This document shows, in pieces, positions 16,157 through 24,496 of a DNA stretch of 32,438 bases. How positions within the stretch are numbered: position 1 is the first letter of the stretch; each line of letters begins with the position of its first letter. Source of the stretch: an uncultured Lachnospiraceae bacterium (GTDB lineage Bacteria; Bacillota; Clostridia; Lachnospirales; Lachnospiraceae). The DNA is taken from NCBI GenBank assembly GCA_947588675.1, contig CANPYY010000025.1:1-32438 (forward strand), in the 5' to 3' direction. The notes under the pieces are model-generated. The model worked only from the letters and a program-made list of their open reading frames with translations, made no database searches and was not told where the DNA came from. Made by a program: the position numbers and the translations under genes.

Positions 16157-16939
16157 GTGAAAATCGTTGTATGTATTAAACAGGTTCCAGATACCAAAGG
16201 CGGAGTTAAGTTTAATCCTGACGGAACACTGGATAGAGCAGCAATGCTTGCTATAATGAATCCGGATGATAAAGCCGGACTTGAGGCGGCGCTTAGAATA
16301 AAAGAAGAACACGGCGCTGAAGTAACAGTTATTACAATGGGACTTCCAAAGGCTGATGATGTTCTTCGTGAAGCATTGGCAATGGGAGCGGATAAAGCAA
16401 TCCTTGTAACTGACAGGGTGCTTGGAGGAGCTGATACATGGGCTACGTCTACAACCATAGCAGGAGCGCTTAGAAATATAGATTACGACCTGATAATAAC
16501 AGGACGTCAGGCAATTGACGGAGATACTGCACAGGTTGGTCCTCAGATTGCCGAGCATCTTAATATACCTGTTATTTCCTACGCTGAAGATATCAGGGTA
16601 GAGGGTGATTATGTAATTGTTAAAAGACAGTATGAAGACAGATATCATGAGATTAAGGCTAAGATGCCTTGTCTTGTAACAGCACTTTCAGAATTAAATG
16701 TTCCTCGTTATATGACACCGGGCGGAATATTTGACGCATATGACAGTGAAGTAACAGTATGGGGAAGAAATGACCTTAAAGATGTAGATGATTCAAACCT
16801 TGGTCTTAAAGGTTCTCCTACAAAGATTGCTAAAGCATCTGATAAAGTCCGTAAAGGCGCCGGTGAAAAAGTTACTCTTGATGCTTCTGAGTCAGTAGAT
16901 TATATCATGAGTAAACTTAAAGAGAAACATGTTATTTAA
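16157..16939 (+). CDS. etfB: Electron transfer flavoprotein subunit beta (GTG start)
   Basis: Beta subunit of the ETF that passes NADH electrons to Bcd. The start is GTG at 16157, eight nt after AAGGAG (16143-16148), giving MKIVVCIKQVPDT, the usual EtfB N-terminus; a GTG at 16148 in the same frame overlaps the ribosome binding site and is rejected. The 260-residue length fits. Motifs include DKAGLEAALRIKEEHGAEVTV (in parts: DKAGLEAALRI) and the nucleotide/FAD-region TGRQAIDGDTAQVGPQIAE. Lies 26 nt after bcd and before etfA, probably translationally balanced with both. Confidence 0.93.
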   Translation: MKIVVCIKQVPDTKGGVKFNPDGTLDRAAMLAIMNPDDKAGLEAALRIKEEHGAEVTVITMGLPKADDVLREALAMGADKAILVTDRVLGGADTWATSTTIAGALRNIDYDLIITGRQAIDGDTAQVGPQIAEHLNIPVISYAEDIRVEGDYVIVKRQYEDRYHEIKAKMPCLVTALSELNVPRYMTPGGIFDAYDSEVTVWGRNDLKDVDDSNLGLKGSPTKIAKASDKVRKGAGEKVTLDASESVDYIMSKLKEKHVI

Positions 16940-16965
16940 TATGATGAAGGAAAGTGGTGAAAAAA

Positions 16966-18003
16966 ATGGGTTTAGAACAATATAAGGGCGTATATATCTA
17001 CGCTCAGCAGGTAGATAATGAATTAAGCAGTATTGCTTTTGAATTGATAGGAAAAGCCAAAGAACTGGCAAAAGACCTTGATACGGATGTTACCGCAGTG
17101 CTTCTTGGACATAATGTAAAGAATCTTTGCGACAGTCTGGCTGAGTATGGCGCAGATAAGATTATCGTTGTGGATGATCCGGAACTTGAAGTATACAGGA
17201 CGGAACCATACGCGCATGCTCTTGCGTCAGTTATTAATGAGTATAAACCTGATATTATGCTCGTTGGCGCTACGGCAATCGGAAGGGATCTCGGACCTAC
17301 TGTATCAGCAAGAGTTAAGACAGGACTTACCGCTGACTGTACAGTGCTTGAGATAGGAGATTTCCCAATCAACCCGATGCCTAATCAGGAACAGAAGCAT
17401 AATCAGCTTCTTATGACACGTCCTGCTTTTGGCGGTAACACAATCGCAACTATTGCATGTCCGGATAACCGTCCGCAGATGGCTACAGTACGTCCCGGCG
17501 TTATGCAGAAGCTGGACCCTGTTAAGGGAGCAAAAGCAGAGATTATAGAGTATAATCCGGGCTTTGAGGAAAACAATAAGTACGTTGAAATTATTAATAT
17601 TATTAAACAGGCTAAAACAACGGAGAACATAATGGATGCAAAAATTCTTGTATCCGGCGGACGTGGAGTTGGTTCTGCAGAGAATTTCCAGATGTTAAGA
17701 GATTTGGCAGATGTTCTTGGAGGAACAGTAAGCTGTTCGCGTGCAGTAGTTGAGAACGGCTGGCTTCCGGTTGACCTTCAGGTTGGTCAGACAGGTAAGA
17801 CCGTACGTCCTAATCTGTATTTTGCAATTGGTATATCAGGTGCAATCCAGCATGTAGCCGGTATGGAGGAGTCAGATATTGTAATAGCAATTAATAAAGA
17901 TGAAGATGCACCAATCTTTGATGTTGCAGATTATGGTATCGTAGGTGATTTGAATAAAATTGTACCTGCTCTTACACAGGCGCTTAAAGCAGAACTTGCG
18001 TAA
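16966..18003 (+). CDS. etfA: Electron transfer flavoprotein subunit alpha
   Basis: Alpha subunit of the bifurcating ETF. The C-terminal FAD-binding domain is clear: LVSGGRGVGSAENFQML, GWLPVDLQVGQTGKTVRPNLYFAIGISGAIQH (in parts: QVGQTGKTVRP and AIGISGAIQH) and DEDAPIFDVADYGIVGDL. I favour ATG 16966 (345 residues, MGLEQYKG), preceded by AAGTGGTGA, complementary to the anti-Shine-Dalgarno; GTG at 16954 or 16957 would add three or four residues and is possible. Last gene of the operon, with a terminator 34 bp downstream. Confidence 0.92.
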   Translation: MGLEQYKGVYIYAQQVDNELSSIAFELIGKAKELAKDLDTDVTAVLLGHNVKNLCDSLAEYGADKIIVVDDPELEVYRTEPYAHALASVINEYKPDIMLVGATAIGRDLGPTVSARVKTGLTADCTVLEIGDFPINPMPNQEQKHNQLLMTRPAFGGNTIATIACPDNRPQMATVRPGVMQKLDPVKGAKAEIIEYNPGFEENNKYVEIINIIKQAKTTENIMDAKILVSGGRGVGSAENFQMLRDLADVLGGTVSCSRAVVENGWLPVDLQVGQTGKTVRPNLYFAIGISGAIQHVAGMEESDIVIAINKDEDAPIFDVADYGIVGDLNKIVPALTQALKAELA

Positions 18004-18036
18004 ATACATTTAATTGCATAATATTTTATATGTGAT

Positions 18037-18076
18037 AAATACCTCTTTTGTTTAGCGGACAGGAGAGGTATTTTTT
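18037..18076 (+). terminator. Rho-independent terminator of the butyrate operon
   Basis: AAATACCTCT (18037-18046) pairs perfectly with AGAGGTATTT (18064-18073) around a 17-nt loop, followed by T's to 18076. It ends the coaD-etfA transcript. Confidence 0.8.
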
Positions 18077-18108
18077 ATGATTATTATTGTAATAGGTGTA
18101 CAGAATTT

Positions 18109-18245
18109 GAGGGAGCGTTCACTGTCTGGTAATACACGTTCTCACTCGGCTCCGCACGCAGCGGATACGTAAGTTTGCGGATAAAAACGCCGCAAACTAA
18201 GTACCGGCGGCGTCACACGGTATTGCCAGACAGTGAACGCCCCTC
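18109..18245. repeat. Nested inverted repeat element
   Basis: Outer arms 18109-18135 and 18220-18245 match with a few differences and share GCGTTCACTGTCTGG. Nested inside, AGTTTGCGG (18172-18180) pairs with CCGCAAACT (18190-18198) over a 9-nt loop. The interior is more GC-rich than its surroundings. No open frame or ribosome binding site is present. It could be a miniature inverted-repeat element or a structured RNA; no target duplication is obvious. Confidence 0.7.
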
Positions 18246-18260
18246 ACATCTTGCAGCCTG

Positions 18261-18330
18261 TTGCAATAATTATTATAAACAGTAGATATTGTCCGGAGAT
18301 TTTTAAGTTGCAATATTATTATAAACAGTA
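18261..18330. repeat. Two direct repeats of about 24 bp
   Basis: 18261-18284 and 18308-18330 are the same TTGCAATA(A)TTATTATAAACAGTA sequence apart from one inserted base, given here as TTGCAATA plus TTATTATAAACAGTA. They start 47 bp apart between the two inverted repeats, and could be paired protein-binding sites or remnants of an insertion. Confidence 0.7.
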
Positions 18331-18358
18331 TATTATTAGCAGGGTTGTATGGATGATG

Positions 18359-18480
18359 TGATACTGCCTGTACAAGCAAACATTAGGCAGATTGTCGCAG
18401 TTTTCGAGCATAACAATATATGTCATAAGCGGCGCAGAAAAACAAGAAAAAGAGACGTGTTTGCGGTACAGGCAGTATCA
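18359..18480. repeat. Second inverted repeat, upstream of the ABC exporter
   Basis: Arms 18359-18382 and 18458-18480 pair over about 22 positions (TGATACTGCCTGTAC on the left, GTACAGGCAGTATCA on the right, then GCAAACA/TGTTTGC) with a one-base bulge and one mismatch. The 75-bp interior is non-coding. The right arm ends 9 bp before the exporter's -10, so it could act as an operator. Confidence 0.7.
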
Positions 18481-18486
18481 TAGTAT

Positions 18487-18495
18487 TGATATAAT
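18487..18495 (+). promoter_or_regulatory. Extended -10 promoter for the ABC exporter genes
   Basis: TGATATAAT (18487-18495) is a perfect extended -10. No good -35 is present; the region it would occupy (18467-18472, TACAGG) lies within the right arm of the inverted repeat, as expected for a regulated promoter. Confidence 0.5.
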
Positions 18496-18525
18496 CCTGA
18501 TAAAAGATTTTTTGAGGTTTATTTT

Positions 18526-20349
18526 ATGAAAAGCAATAATGGTAAAAGAAACATAATATGGGAATTTCTGCATGGCTGCCGCGCAATGTTTGTACTCAGT
18601 ATTTTTTCGGCAGCAGTCATGGCGTTTGCAGATATGGTTAATCCTCAGATTATACGTATTGCGGTTGATAATGTAATCGGAGGCAATACGGCTTCCTTTG
18701 CGGAAGGAATTATGAAAATAGTTGATTTTTTCGGAGGATTTGCGTATCTTCGGAAAAATTTGTGGATAATGGCGCTGGCAGTTATTGTTGTGGCAGTATT
18801 TAAAGTTGTCTTTGAATATATTTTTCGTGTAAGCAATACAAAGGCGTCGGAAACACTCGTAAAAAATATGCGGGATTCGCTTTTTAGCCATATTGAGCAT
18901 CTGCCTTTTTCGTGGCATATGAACAACCGTACCGGAGATATTATACAAAGATGTACTTCGGATATTGATACAATTAAAAACTTTATTTCGGAACAGCTTA
19001 CTTCGGTAATAAGAATAATAATACTGCTTGTTATGGCAATGTCGTTCATGCTGTCCATGGATGTTTTGCTTACGGTAATTGCATTGGCGCCAATGCCGGT
19101 TATTATAACATATTCTTTTCTGTTCCATAAAAAAATCGGCAGGGGCTTTATAAAATGCGATGAGAGCGAAGGAGTATTATCTGCAATGGCGCAGGAGAAC
19201 CTTACGGGAGTACGTGTAGTTCGTAGTTTTGGCAGGGAAAGATATGAGCGGGATAGATTTGAAAGCCATAATGAAGAATACACAAACCTTTGGGTAAAGC
19301 TTGGAAAAATAATGAGCAGATTTTGGAGTACTTCTGATATATTGTCGGGAATACAGGTTATGCTGGTAGTTATATTTGGAGCGCTGTTTTGCATTAACGG
19401 ACATATGAGCACAGGAGAATACATTGCATTTATTTCATATAATGCGCTGCTGGTATGGCCGATAAGACAGTTGGGACGCATGATATCGGAAATGAGTAAA
19501 GCCGGAGTTTCTATCTCGCGTATAAGATACATAATGGAATCTGAAACGGAATCAGATAAACCGGATGCGGTAACACCGCCGATGGATGGAGATATAGTAT
19601 TTGATAATGTAAGTTTTGCATACGAGAACTGTCCGCAGGTACTGAAAAATATATCATTTACAATGAAGGGCGGCACGACGCTTGGAATATTAGGCGGCAC
19701 GGGAAGCGGTAAATCAACGCTTATGCTTTTGCTGGATAAGCTGTACGATTTGCAGGAAGGCTGTGGAAAGATTACTATAGGCGGTGTAGATATAGCGGAT
19801 ATACAGTCGGATTATCTCAGAAGCAACATAGGAATGGTACTTCAGGAACCATACCTGTTTTCGAGAACGCTCGCTGAAAATATAGGTATTACACGTACTG
19901 ATATTACTTTAAGTGAAATAAGGGAAGCTGCGAGAACGGCATGTATGGAAGATACAATAGATGACTTTAAGAAAGGTTATCAGACATTTGTCGGGGAACG
20001 CGGAGTAACGTTGTCCGGCGGTCAGAAGCAAAGGACTGCCATAGCAAGGATATTAACGCAAAATACGCCTATTATGATATTTGATGATTCTTTATCGGCG
20101 GTAGATACTGAAACTGATGAGAAAATACGGAATGCGCTTGAAAAACATTTTAAAAATTCCAGCGTGATACTTATTTCACATCGTATAACCACTCTTAGTA
20201 AAGCCGATAAGATTATTGTATTGGATAAGGGCATGATAGCTGAACAGGGAACGCATGATGAACTGAAATGTGCAGGAGGCATATATCAAAGGATATATGA
20301 AATTCAGTCCGGGGCAGATGATAATATTATAAAGGAAGGGATGGCGTGA
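18526..20349 (+). CDS. ABC exporter half-transporter, subunit 1 (degenerate catalytic Walker B)
   Basis: A 607-residue exporter half: about 330 residues with six predicted membrane helices, then a nucleotide-binding domain. Walker A GGTGSGKST begins near residue 390, signature LSGGQKQR near 496, Walker B IMIFDDSLSAVD near 516-527, and H-loop ISHR. The residue after the Walker B Asp is Asp521 instead of catalytic Glu, the mark of the non-hydrolysing site in heterodimeric exporters such as TM287/288 and BmrCD. The partner is the overlapping next gene. Substrate is unknown; drug, peptide or lipid are typical. GAGG at 18514-18517 precedes the start. Confidence 0.92.
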   Translation: MKSNNGKRNIIWEFLHGCRAMFVLSIFSAAVMAFADMVNPQIIRIAVDNVIGGNTASFAEGIMKIVDFFGGFAYLRKNLWIMALAVIVVAVFKVVFEYIFRVSNTKASETLVKNMRDSLFSHIEHLPFSWHMNNRTGDIIQRCTSDIDTIKNFISEQLTSVIRIIILLVMAMSFMLSMDVLLTVIALAPMPVIITYSFLFHKKIGRGFIKCDESEGVLSAMAQENLTGVRVVRSFGRERYERDRFESHNEEYTNLWVKLGKIMSRFWSTSDILSGIQVMLVVIFGALFCINGHMSTGEYIAFISYNALLVWPIRQLGRMISEMSKAGVSISRIRYIMESETESDKPDAVTPPMDGDIVFDNVSFAYENCPQVLKNISFTMKGGTTLGILGGTGSGKSTLMLLLDKLYDLQEGCGKITIGGVDIADIQSDYLRSNIGMVLQEPYLFSRTLAENIGITRTDITLSEIREAARTACMEDTIDDFKKGYQTFVGERGVTLSGGQKQRTAIARILTQNTPIMIFDDSLSAVDTETDEKIRNALEKHFKNSSVILISHRITTLSKADKIIVLDKGMIAEQGTHDELKCAGGIYQRIYEIQSGADDNIIKEGMA

Positions 20350-20351
20350 GT

Positions 20352-22157
20352 ATGAACGAAGATAATAAAAAATCACTTCCGTTTTTTGGCATAGGAAAGA
20401 TTATACCATATATGAAAAAGTACCGTATTATAATAATTGCCATGATAGCGTGCGGACTTTGCGGAAGCCTTACCGATATTTTGTTTCCTATATATCAAAG
20501 GTATGCGCTCAATCATTTTGTCGGAGATATGACTCTTGATACGCTTCCGTTTTTTATAGCAGTTTATATTATTACGGTTATATTTGCAGGTGTAGTAAAT
20601 TATATTTCATGTTTTCATGCGATGAAAATAGAAGTAAGCGTTAATAAGGATTTACGTAATGCGGCATTTGAACATCTGCAGACGCTGTCGTTCTCATATT
20701 ATAATCAGAACAGCGTGGGTTACATACATTCAAGGGTAATGAGCGATACGGCGCGTATAGGCACGCTTGTTTCATGGAGAATGATGGATGGCGTATGGCA
20801 CTTATCGTATCTTGCAGGTTCTATTATTGTTATGTTTGTGGTGAATCCAAAGCTTACATTTCTGGTAGTGCTTATTGTTCCGCTCATTGTCCTGCTATTT
20901 TCATTGTTTCAGAAAAGGCTGATAAGGGTAAACAGGCAGATACGTGAAATCAATTCAACAATTACAGGCAATTTTAATGAAGGCATTACAGGCGCAAAAA
21001 CTATAAAGACGCTTGTTATTGAGGATAAAATGAGCAGGCATTTTATAAAGGATACCGATAATATGCTTGTAAAATCCGTGCATGGGGCGCATCTTCGTGG
21101 ATTATTTGCGGCTACGATGCATTTTGCATCATCGTGCGCGCTGGCTATTGTCCTGTGGCGCGGCGGTTATATTGCGGAAAGCGAGGTAGGGACATTTTCA
21201 ATGTTCATGTCGTATGCGCAGGGCATGATGGAACCGGTCAGATGGCTTGTTGACTGCATATCTGATTTAATAACGACGCAGGTAAATATTGAGCGTTTTT
21301 CCCGTCTTATGGAAACTGAATCTGATGTTTGCGACACACCTGAGGTTATAGAAAAATATGGAGATAATTTTAATCCCAAAAAGGATAACTGGGAGGATAT
21401 CAAAGGCGATATTGAGTTTAGGAACGTAAGTTTTAAATATCCGGATGGGGATGAATATGTACTGACAAATTTTAATCTTAAAATACCGTTTGGTATGAAT
21501 ATTGCAATTGTAGGTGAAACGGGCGCAGGCAAATCAACGCTTGTAAACCTTATATGCAGATTTTTTGAACCGACTTCAGGGCAGATATTAATAGATGGAA
21601 GGGATGCAAGGGAACGTTCGCAGCTGTGGCTTCACAGCGCTATAGGATATGTGCTGCAGTCGCCGCATCTTTTTTCAGGCACTGTAAGGGAAAATCTGTT
21701 ATATGGCAATCCTTCAGCTACTGATGAGGAAATCACCGGGGCGCTTGAACTTGTATCGGCAGAGGATGTAATCGCAAAACTGGATAAAGGACTTGACAGT
21801 GATGTGGGTGAAGGCGGCGAGCTTTTGTCAACGGGAGAAAAACAGCTCATATCATTTGCGAGGGCTATTATTTCCAAACCTAAAATTATAATACTGGACG
21901 AGGCGACTGCTTCCGTTGATACTATTACGGAGCAAAGAATACAATCAGCGATAGATACAATAATAAAGGGCAGAACGTCGATAGTAATAGCGCACCGTCT
22001 TTCAACAATACAAAATGCCGATTTGATTTTGGTAGTACGGGATGGAAAAATAGTTGAACAGGGAAAACATAAAGAGCTTCTTGAAAAGAAGGGGTATTAT
22101 AATTCACTGTATACCCGTCAGTATGAAGATGAAGCTGTTAATTCGGTGTTTTCTTAA
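20352..22157 (+). CDS. ABC exporter half-transporter, subunit 2 (degenerate signature motif)
   Basis: Second half of the heterodimer, about 601 residues. N-terminal membrane domain, then Walker A GETGAGKST (about 388-396), signature LSTGEKQ (about 492-498) in place of LSGGQ, Walker B IIILDEATASVD with the catalytic Glu kept, and H-loop IAHR. The degenerate signature here and the Asp-for-Glu Walker B in subunit 1 fall in the same composite ATP site, so the pair has one active and one degenerate site. The stop of the first gene overlaps a GTG at 20346 (MSMNED); ATG 20352 is 6 nt later. Both can use AAGGAAGGG, so the start is uncertain by two residues. The 3' end overlaps the convergent next gene by 20 bp. 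Confidence 0.92.
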   Translation: MNEDNKKSLPFFGIGKIIPYMKKYRIIIIAMIACGLCGSLTDILFPIYQRYALNHFVGDMTLDTLPFFIAVYIITVIFAGVVNYISCFHAMKIEVSVNKDLRNAAFEHLQTLSFSYYNQNSVGYIHSRVMSDTARIGTLVSWRMMDGVWHLSYLAGSIIVMFVVNPKLTFLVVLIVPLIVLLFSLFQKRLIRVNRQIREINSTITGNFNEGITGAKTIKTLVIEDKMSRHFIKDTDNMLVKSVHGAHLRGLFAATMHFASSCALAIVLWRGGYIAESEVGTFSMFMSYAQGMMEPVRWLVDCISDLITTQVNIERFSRLMETESDVCDTPEVIEKYGDNFNPKKDNWEDIKGDIEFRNVSFKYPDGDEYVLTNFNLKIPFGMNIAIVGETGAGKSTLVNLICRFFEPTSGQILIDGRDARERSQLWLHSAIGYVLQSPHLFSGTVRENLLYGNPSATDEEITGALELVSAEDVIAKLDKGLDSDVGEGGELLSTGEKQLISFARAIISKPKIIILDEATASVDTITEQRIQSAIDTIIKGRTSIVIAHRLSTIQNADLILVVRDGKIVEQGKHKELLEKKGYYNSLYTRQYEDEAVNSVFS

Positions 22158-22920
22158 ATTCAGTCATATACTTTCTAAAGTGTATCGGACACATATTTCT
22201 TTGCAGAGACGGATTGGTACGTTCCTTTATGGCGATAGCATCAAAAAATGTTTTCCATAGTGAAGCGGTTGTGTCGTTATTGTTGTACATCTTTTCCAGA
22301 GTACGGCCTTCATCGGGTAAAAGGTTTCTTATATACCATTCATTGGAAGCAGGATGCATACCTGCTTCCATATGTGTTTTATCATATATTATAAAGGATT
22401 CGGTATTAAGCCTGTCGGCAAAATGAGGCATTATAAGTGATACTATATGATTCTTTGGCTCTATGACAGAAATATATATATTATCCTTATTGGAAAATCT
22501 AAGAAATTCCCTGAAAAAGTGCGCTTCATTTTCAACTGCGCGGTTTATTTCAAATACCTGTTTTACCCATGGTATTTGGAGAGCGTGTATTATGCGCTCT
22601 CCTATATGGAAACCGTATACCAGAAAATGATATGCAATGTTGGCTTTTTCGGTATCGGAAGATAGAAGCAGATGTAGTATATTCATATATACGGCTGAAG
22701 ATATTTTATCTTTAACGCTGTCAGCTACTATATCGGCTTTTTTGCTGTCTGGGGCTATTTCAATATATTCGCAGAAAAGCTGCATTTCAGAAAATCCGTC
22801 GGGACATGTTGTTTCAAGACGGATATAATCGTGTCCATACCTGGATGTGCCTGCATCGTATATGCCTGTCAATATACCGCATATAGTGTCGGGACATCTG
22901 TATATTCTTATAGGTTTCAT
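22138..22920 (-). CDS. Uncharacterised DNA-metabolism protein, TIGR03915/DUF4130-like
   Basis: Recognised from memory as the family of probable DNA-metabolism proteins encoded beside a particular radical SAM protein and, in other genomes, fused to a uracil-DNA glycosylase. Here it is the 260-residue stand-alone form. Visible: the start MKPIRIYRCPDTICGILTGI, YDKTHMEAGMHP, and a C-terminal CPIHFRKYMTEF, all in an alpha-rich soluble protein with no membrane segment. Its AGGAG overlaps the stop codon of the radical SAM gene, so the two are translationally coupled. No catalytic residues are known to me. The gene downstream of a LexA box suggests damage-induced expression of the pair. Confidence 0.75.
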   Translation of the reverse strand: MKPIRIYRCPDTICGILTGIYDAGTSRYGHDYIRLETTCPDGFSEMQLFCEYIEIAPDSKKADIVADSVKDKISSAVYMNILHLLLSSDTEKANIAYHFLVYGFHIGERIIHALQIPWVKQVFEINRAVENEAHFFREFLRFSNKDNIYISVIEPKNHIVSLIMPHFADRLNTESFIIYDKTHMEAGMHPASNEWYIRNLLPDEGRTLEKMYNNNDTTASLWKTFFDAIAIKERTNPSLQRNMCPIHFRKYMTEFKKTPN

Positions 22921-22931
22921 TTTATCATCTC

Positions 22932-24374
22932 CTAATCCGGAATAAAATCAAAAAGATGCATCTGTTTATAGGTAATGTTGCTTTCCGCGGTATTCTGCAG
23001 GAGTACGGTATCTTTGTTTATAAGCTGCCTGGTTATAAAATTTTCATCTATTTTAATACCCGTACAGAACATTTTACCGTTACAGGTAATAAAATATACG
23101 GCGCGTTTCATGACCACACCCATATTTTTCAGACTGTAAAAATCGAGATTGCCCATGCGCCGGGCGTTTATTATCCTGCGCGCTGATTTTGTACCTATTC
23201 CGGGAACGCGGAGCAGGGTATCATAGTCCGCCCTATTGATTTCGATGGGAAATTTATCAAGGTGTCCTATAGCCCAGTCGCATTTGGGGTCAAGAAACGG
23301 GTTAAAATTAGGACGCTTTTCATTAAGCAGTTCATTTGCGCAAAAACCATAGTACCTTAACAGCCAGTCCGCCTGATAAAGTCTGTGTTCACGTGCCAGA
23401 GGCGGACCGCCTGCCGGTGATGGAAGTTCGTCATCATTGTTGACGTTTATAAATGCGGAATAAAATACACGTTTTAGGTCAAATCGCTGATACAGCGCTT
23501 CGGTAACGGACAAAATCTCAAAATCTGTTTCGCCGGAAGCGCCTATAATCATCTGCGTACTTTGCCCTGCCGGTGCAAAACCCCTCTTAGTTATATTGTC
23601 CGGCTGTCTGCTAAGAACTTCGGGAGAAAATGTACCGTCATGGTCGGAAAGTTTTGGTGGCTGTGAGGTTTCGGATAATGTATGTTGTCTTCCGAGTCGT
23701 TTTTGAGTATATCTGTATGCACTGTAATTACCGCCTTTCATACCAAGACGTTGGCGGCTCTGTTCTATGCCAAGCTGAATCTGTCTCATTGGTTTTAATA
23801 TGGCGGAACGGGATTTATTTGGCGCAAGGTGTCTTAGGGCGTCGGCAGTGGGCAGTTCAAGATTTATGCTTACGCGGTCTGCATACCACCCTGCAAGTTC
23901 AACAAGCTCGGGAGATGCGCCGGGAATAGTTTTACAGTGTATATAACCGCCGAAATGATATTGGCTGCGTAGCATTTGAAGCGTCTGGATTATAAGTTCC
24001 ATAGTATAATCGGGCGTATTTAAAATGCCTGAACTCAGAAAAAGCCCTTCAATATAATTTCTTTTGTAAAATTCCATGGTGAGAGTGCATATTTCTTCCG
24101 GCGTAAATGATACACGAGGAATATCGTTGGTAACTCTGTTGATACAATATTTGCAATTATATATACATTCATTGGTATATAATATCTTTAAAAGCGATAT
24201 ACATCTTCCGTCGGCAGCAAAACTATGACAGATGCCGAATGCGCTTGTTGCACCGACAGTTCCCTTTTCAGCCTTTCTTTCCACGCCGCTTGACGTACAT
24301 GCAACGTCATATTTGGCAGAATCTGCAAGTATTTTCAGTTTATCATTTATGGAAGCATTATCAAGAATTATCAC
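22932..24374 (-). CDS. Radical SAM protein with C-terminal helix-hairpin-helix, TIGR03916-like (putative DNA modification/repair)
   Basis: A 480-residue protein from a GTG at 24374; AAGGAG lies 10 nt upstream, and the longer in-frame extension is hydrophobic, AT-rich and runs over the promoter, so it is rejected. The radical SAM cluster is CIYNCKYC (Cys70, Cys74, Cys77), in the CX3CX2C spacing for a 4Fe-4S cluster and SAM cleavage. The C-terminal RADYDTLLRVPGIGTKSARRI (about 381-401) contains VPGIG, a helix-hairpin-helix for non-specific DNA binding. This fits the family described as putative DNA modification/repair radical SAM protein; the reaction is unknown. A LexA-like box overlaps its promoter. 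Confidence 0.82.
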   Translation of the reverse strand: MIILDNASINDKLKILADSAKYDVACTSSGVERKAEKGTVGATSAFGICHSFAADGRCISLLKILYTNECIYNCKYCINRVTNDIPRVSFTPEEICTLTMEFYKRNYIEGLFLSSGILNTPDYTMELIIQTLQMLRSQYHFGGYIHCKTIPGASPELVELAGWYADRVSINLELPTADALRHLAPNKSRSAILKPMRQIQLGIEQSRQRLGMKGGNYSAYRYTQKRLGRQHTLSETSQPPKLSDHDGTFSPEVLSRQPDNITKRGFAPAGQSTQMIIGASGETDFEILSVTEALYQRFDLKRVFYSAFINVNNDDELPSPAGGPPLAREHRLYQADWLLRYYGFCANELLNEKRPNFNPFLDPKCDWAIGHLDKFPIEINRADYDTLLRVPGIGTKSARRIINARRMGNLDFYSLKNMGVVMKRAVYFITCNGKMFCTGIKIDENFITRQLINKDTVLLQNTAESNITYKQMHLFDFIPD

Positions 24375-24391
24375 AATATATACACTCCTTA

Positions 24392-24405
24392 CGAACATTT
24401 GTTCT
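24392..24405 (-). promoter_or_regulatory. LexA (SOS) box upstream of the radical SAM gene
   Basis: The minus strand reads AGAACAAATGTTCG, matching the Gram-positive LexA/DinR consensus CGAACRNRYGTTYG at all positions but the first. It lies 18-31 bp upstream of the GTG and touches the -10, an ideal repressor position. Confidence 0.75.
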
Positions 24406-24430
24406 ATAAAAAGAATAACATACATTACAA
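24403..24430 (-). promoter_or_regulatory. Promoter of the radical SAM operon
   Basis: On the minus strand TTGTAA (24430-24425) and TATAGA (24408-24403) are 16 bp apart. The last bases of the -10 are within the LexA box. Confidence 0.55.
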
Positions 24431-24440
24431 AAAAATACAA

Positions 24441-24473
24441 GTTGCATTGTAAAAAAACCGAGTTGCATTGTAA
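24441..24473 (+). promoter_or_regulatory. Paired 12-bp direct repeats, 21 bp apart
   Basis: GTTGCATTGTAA occurs at 24441-24452 and 24462-24473, offset by 21 bp or two helical turns. The second copy contains the -35 of the deacetylase promoter. The same face of the helix and the promoter overlap suggest a regulator site. Confidence 0.6.
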
Positions 24474-24496
24474 TAAAAAGATTAATTTGATATAAT
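24468..24496 (+). promoter_or_regulatory. Promoter of the polysaccharide deacetylase gene
   Basis: TTGTAA (24468-24473), a 17-bp spacer and a perfect TATAAT (24491-24496). Transcription would begin near 24503, about 30 nt before the ATG; GGAGGA lies at 24522-24527. Confidence 0.7.

Noticed and set aside
18645-19700. A 351-codon open frame on the minus strand opposite the first ABC gene
   Set aside because: Lies wholly within a clear ABC exporter gene; no family features in the antisense product.
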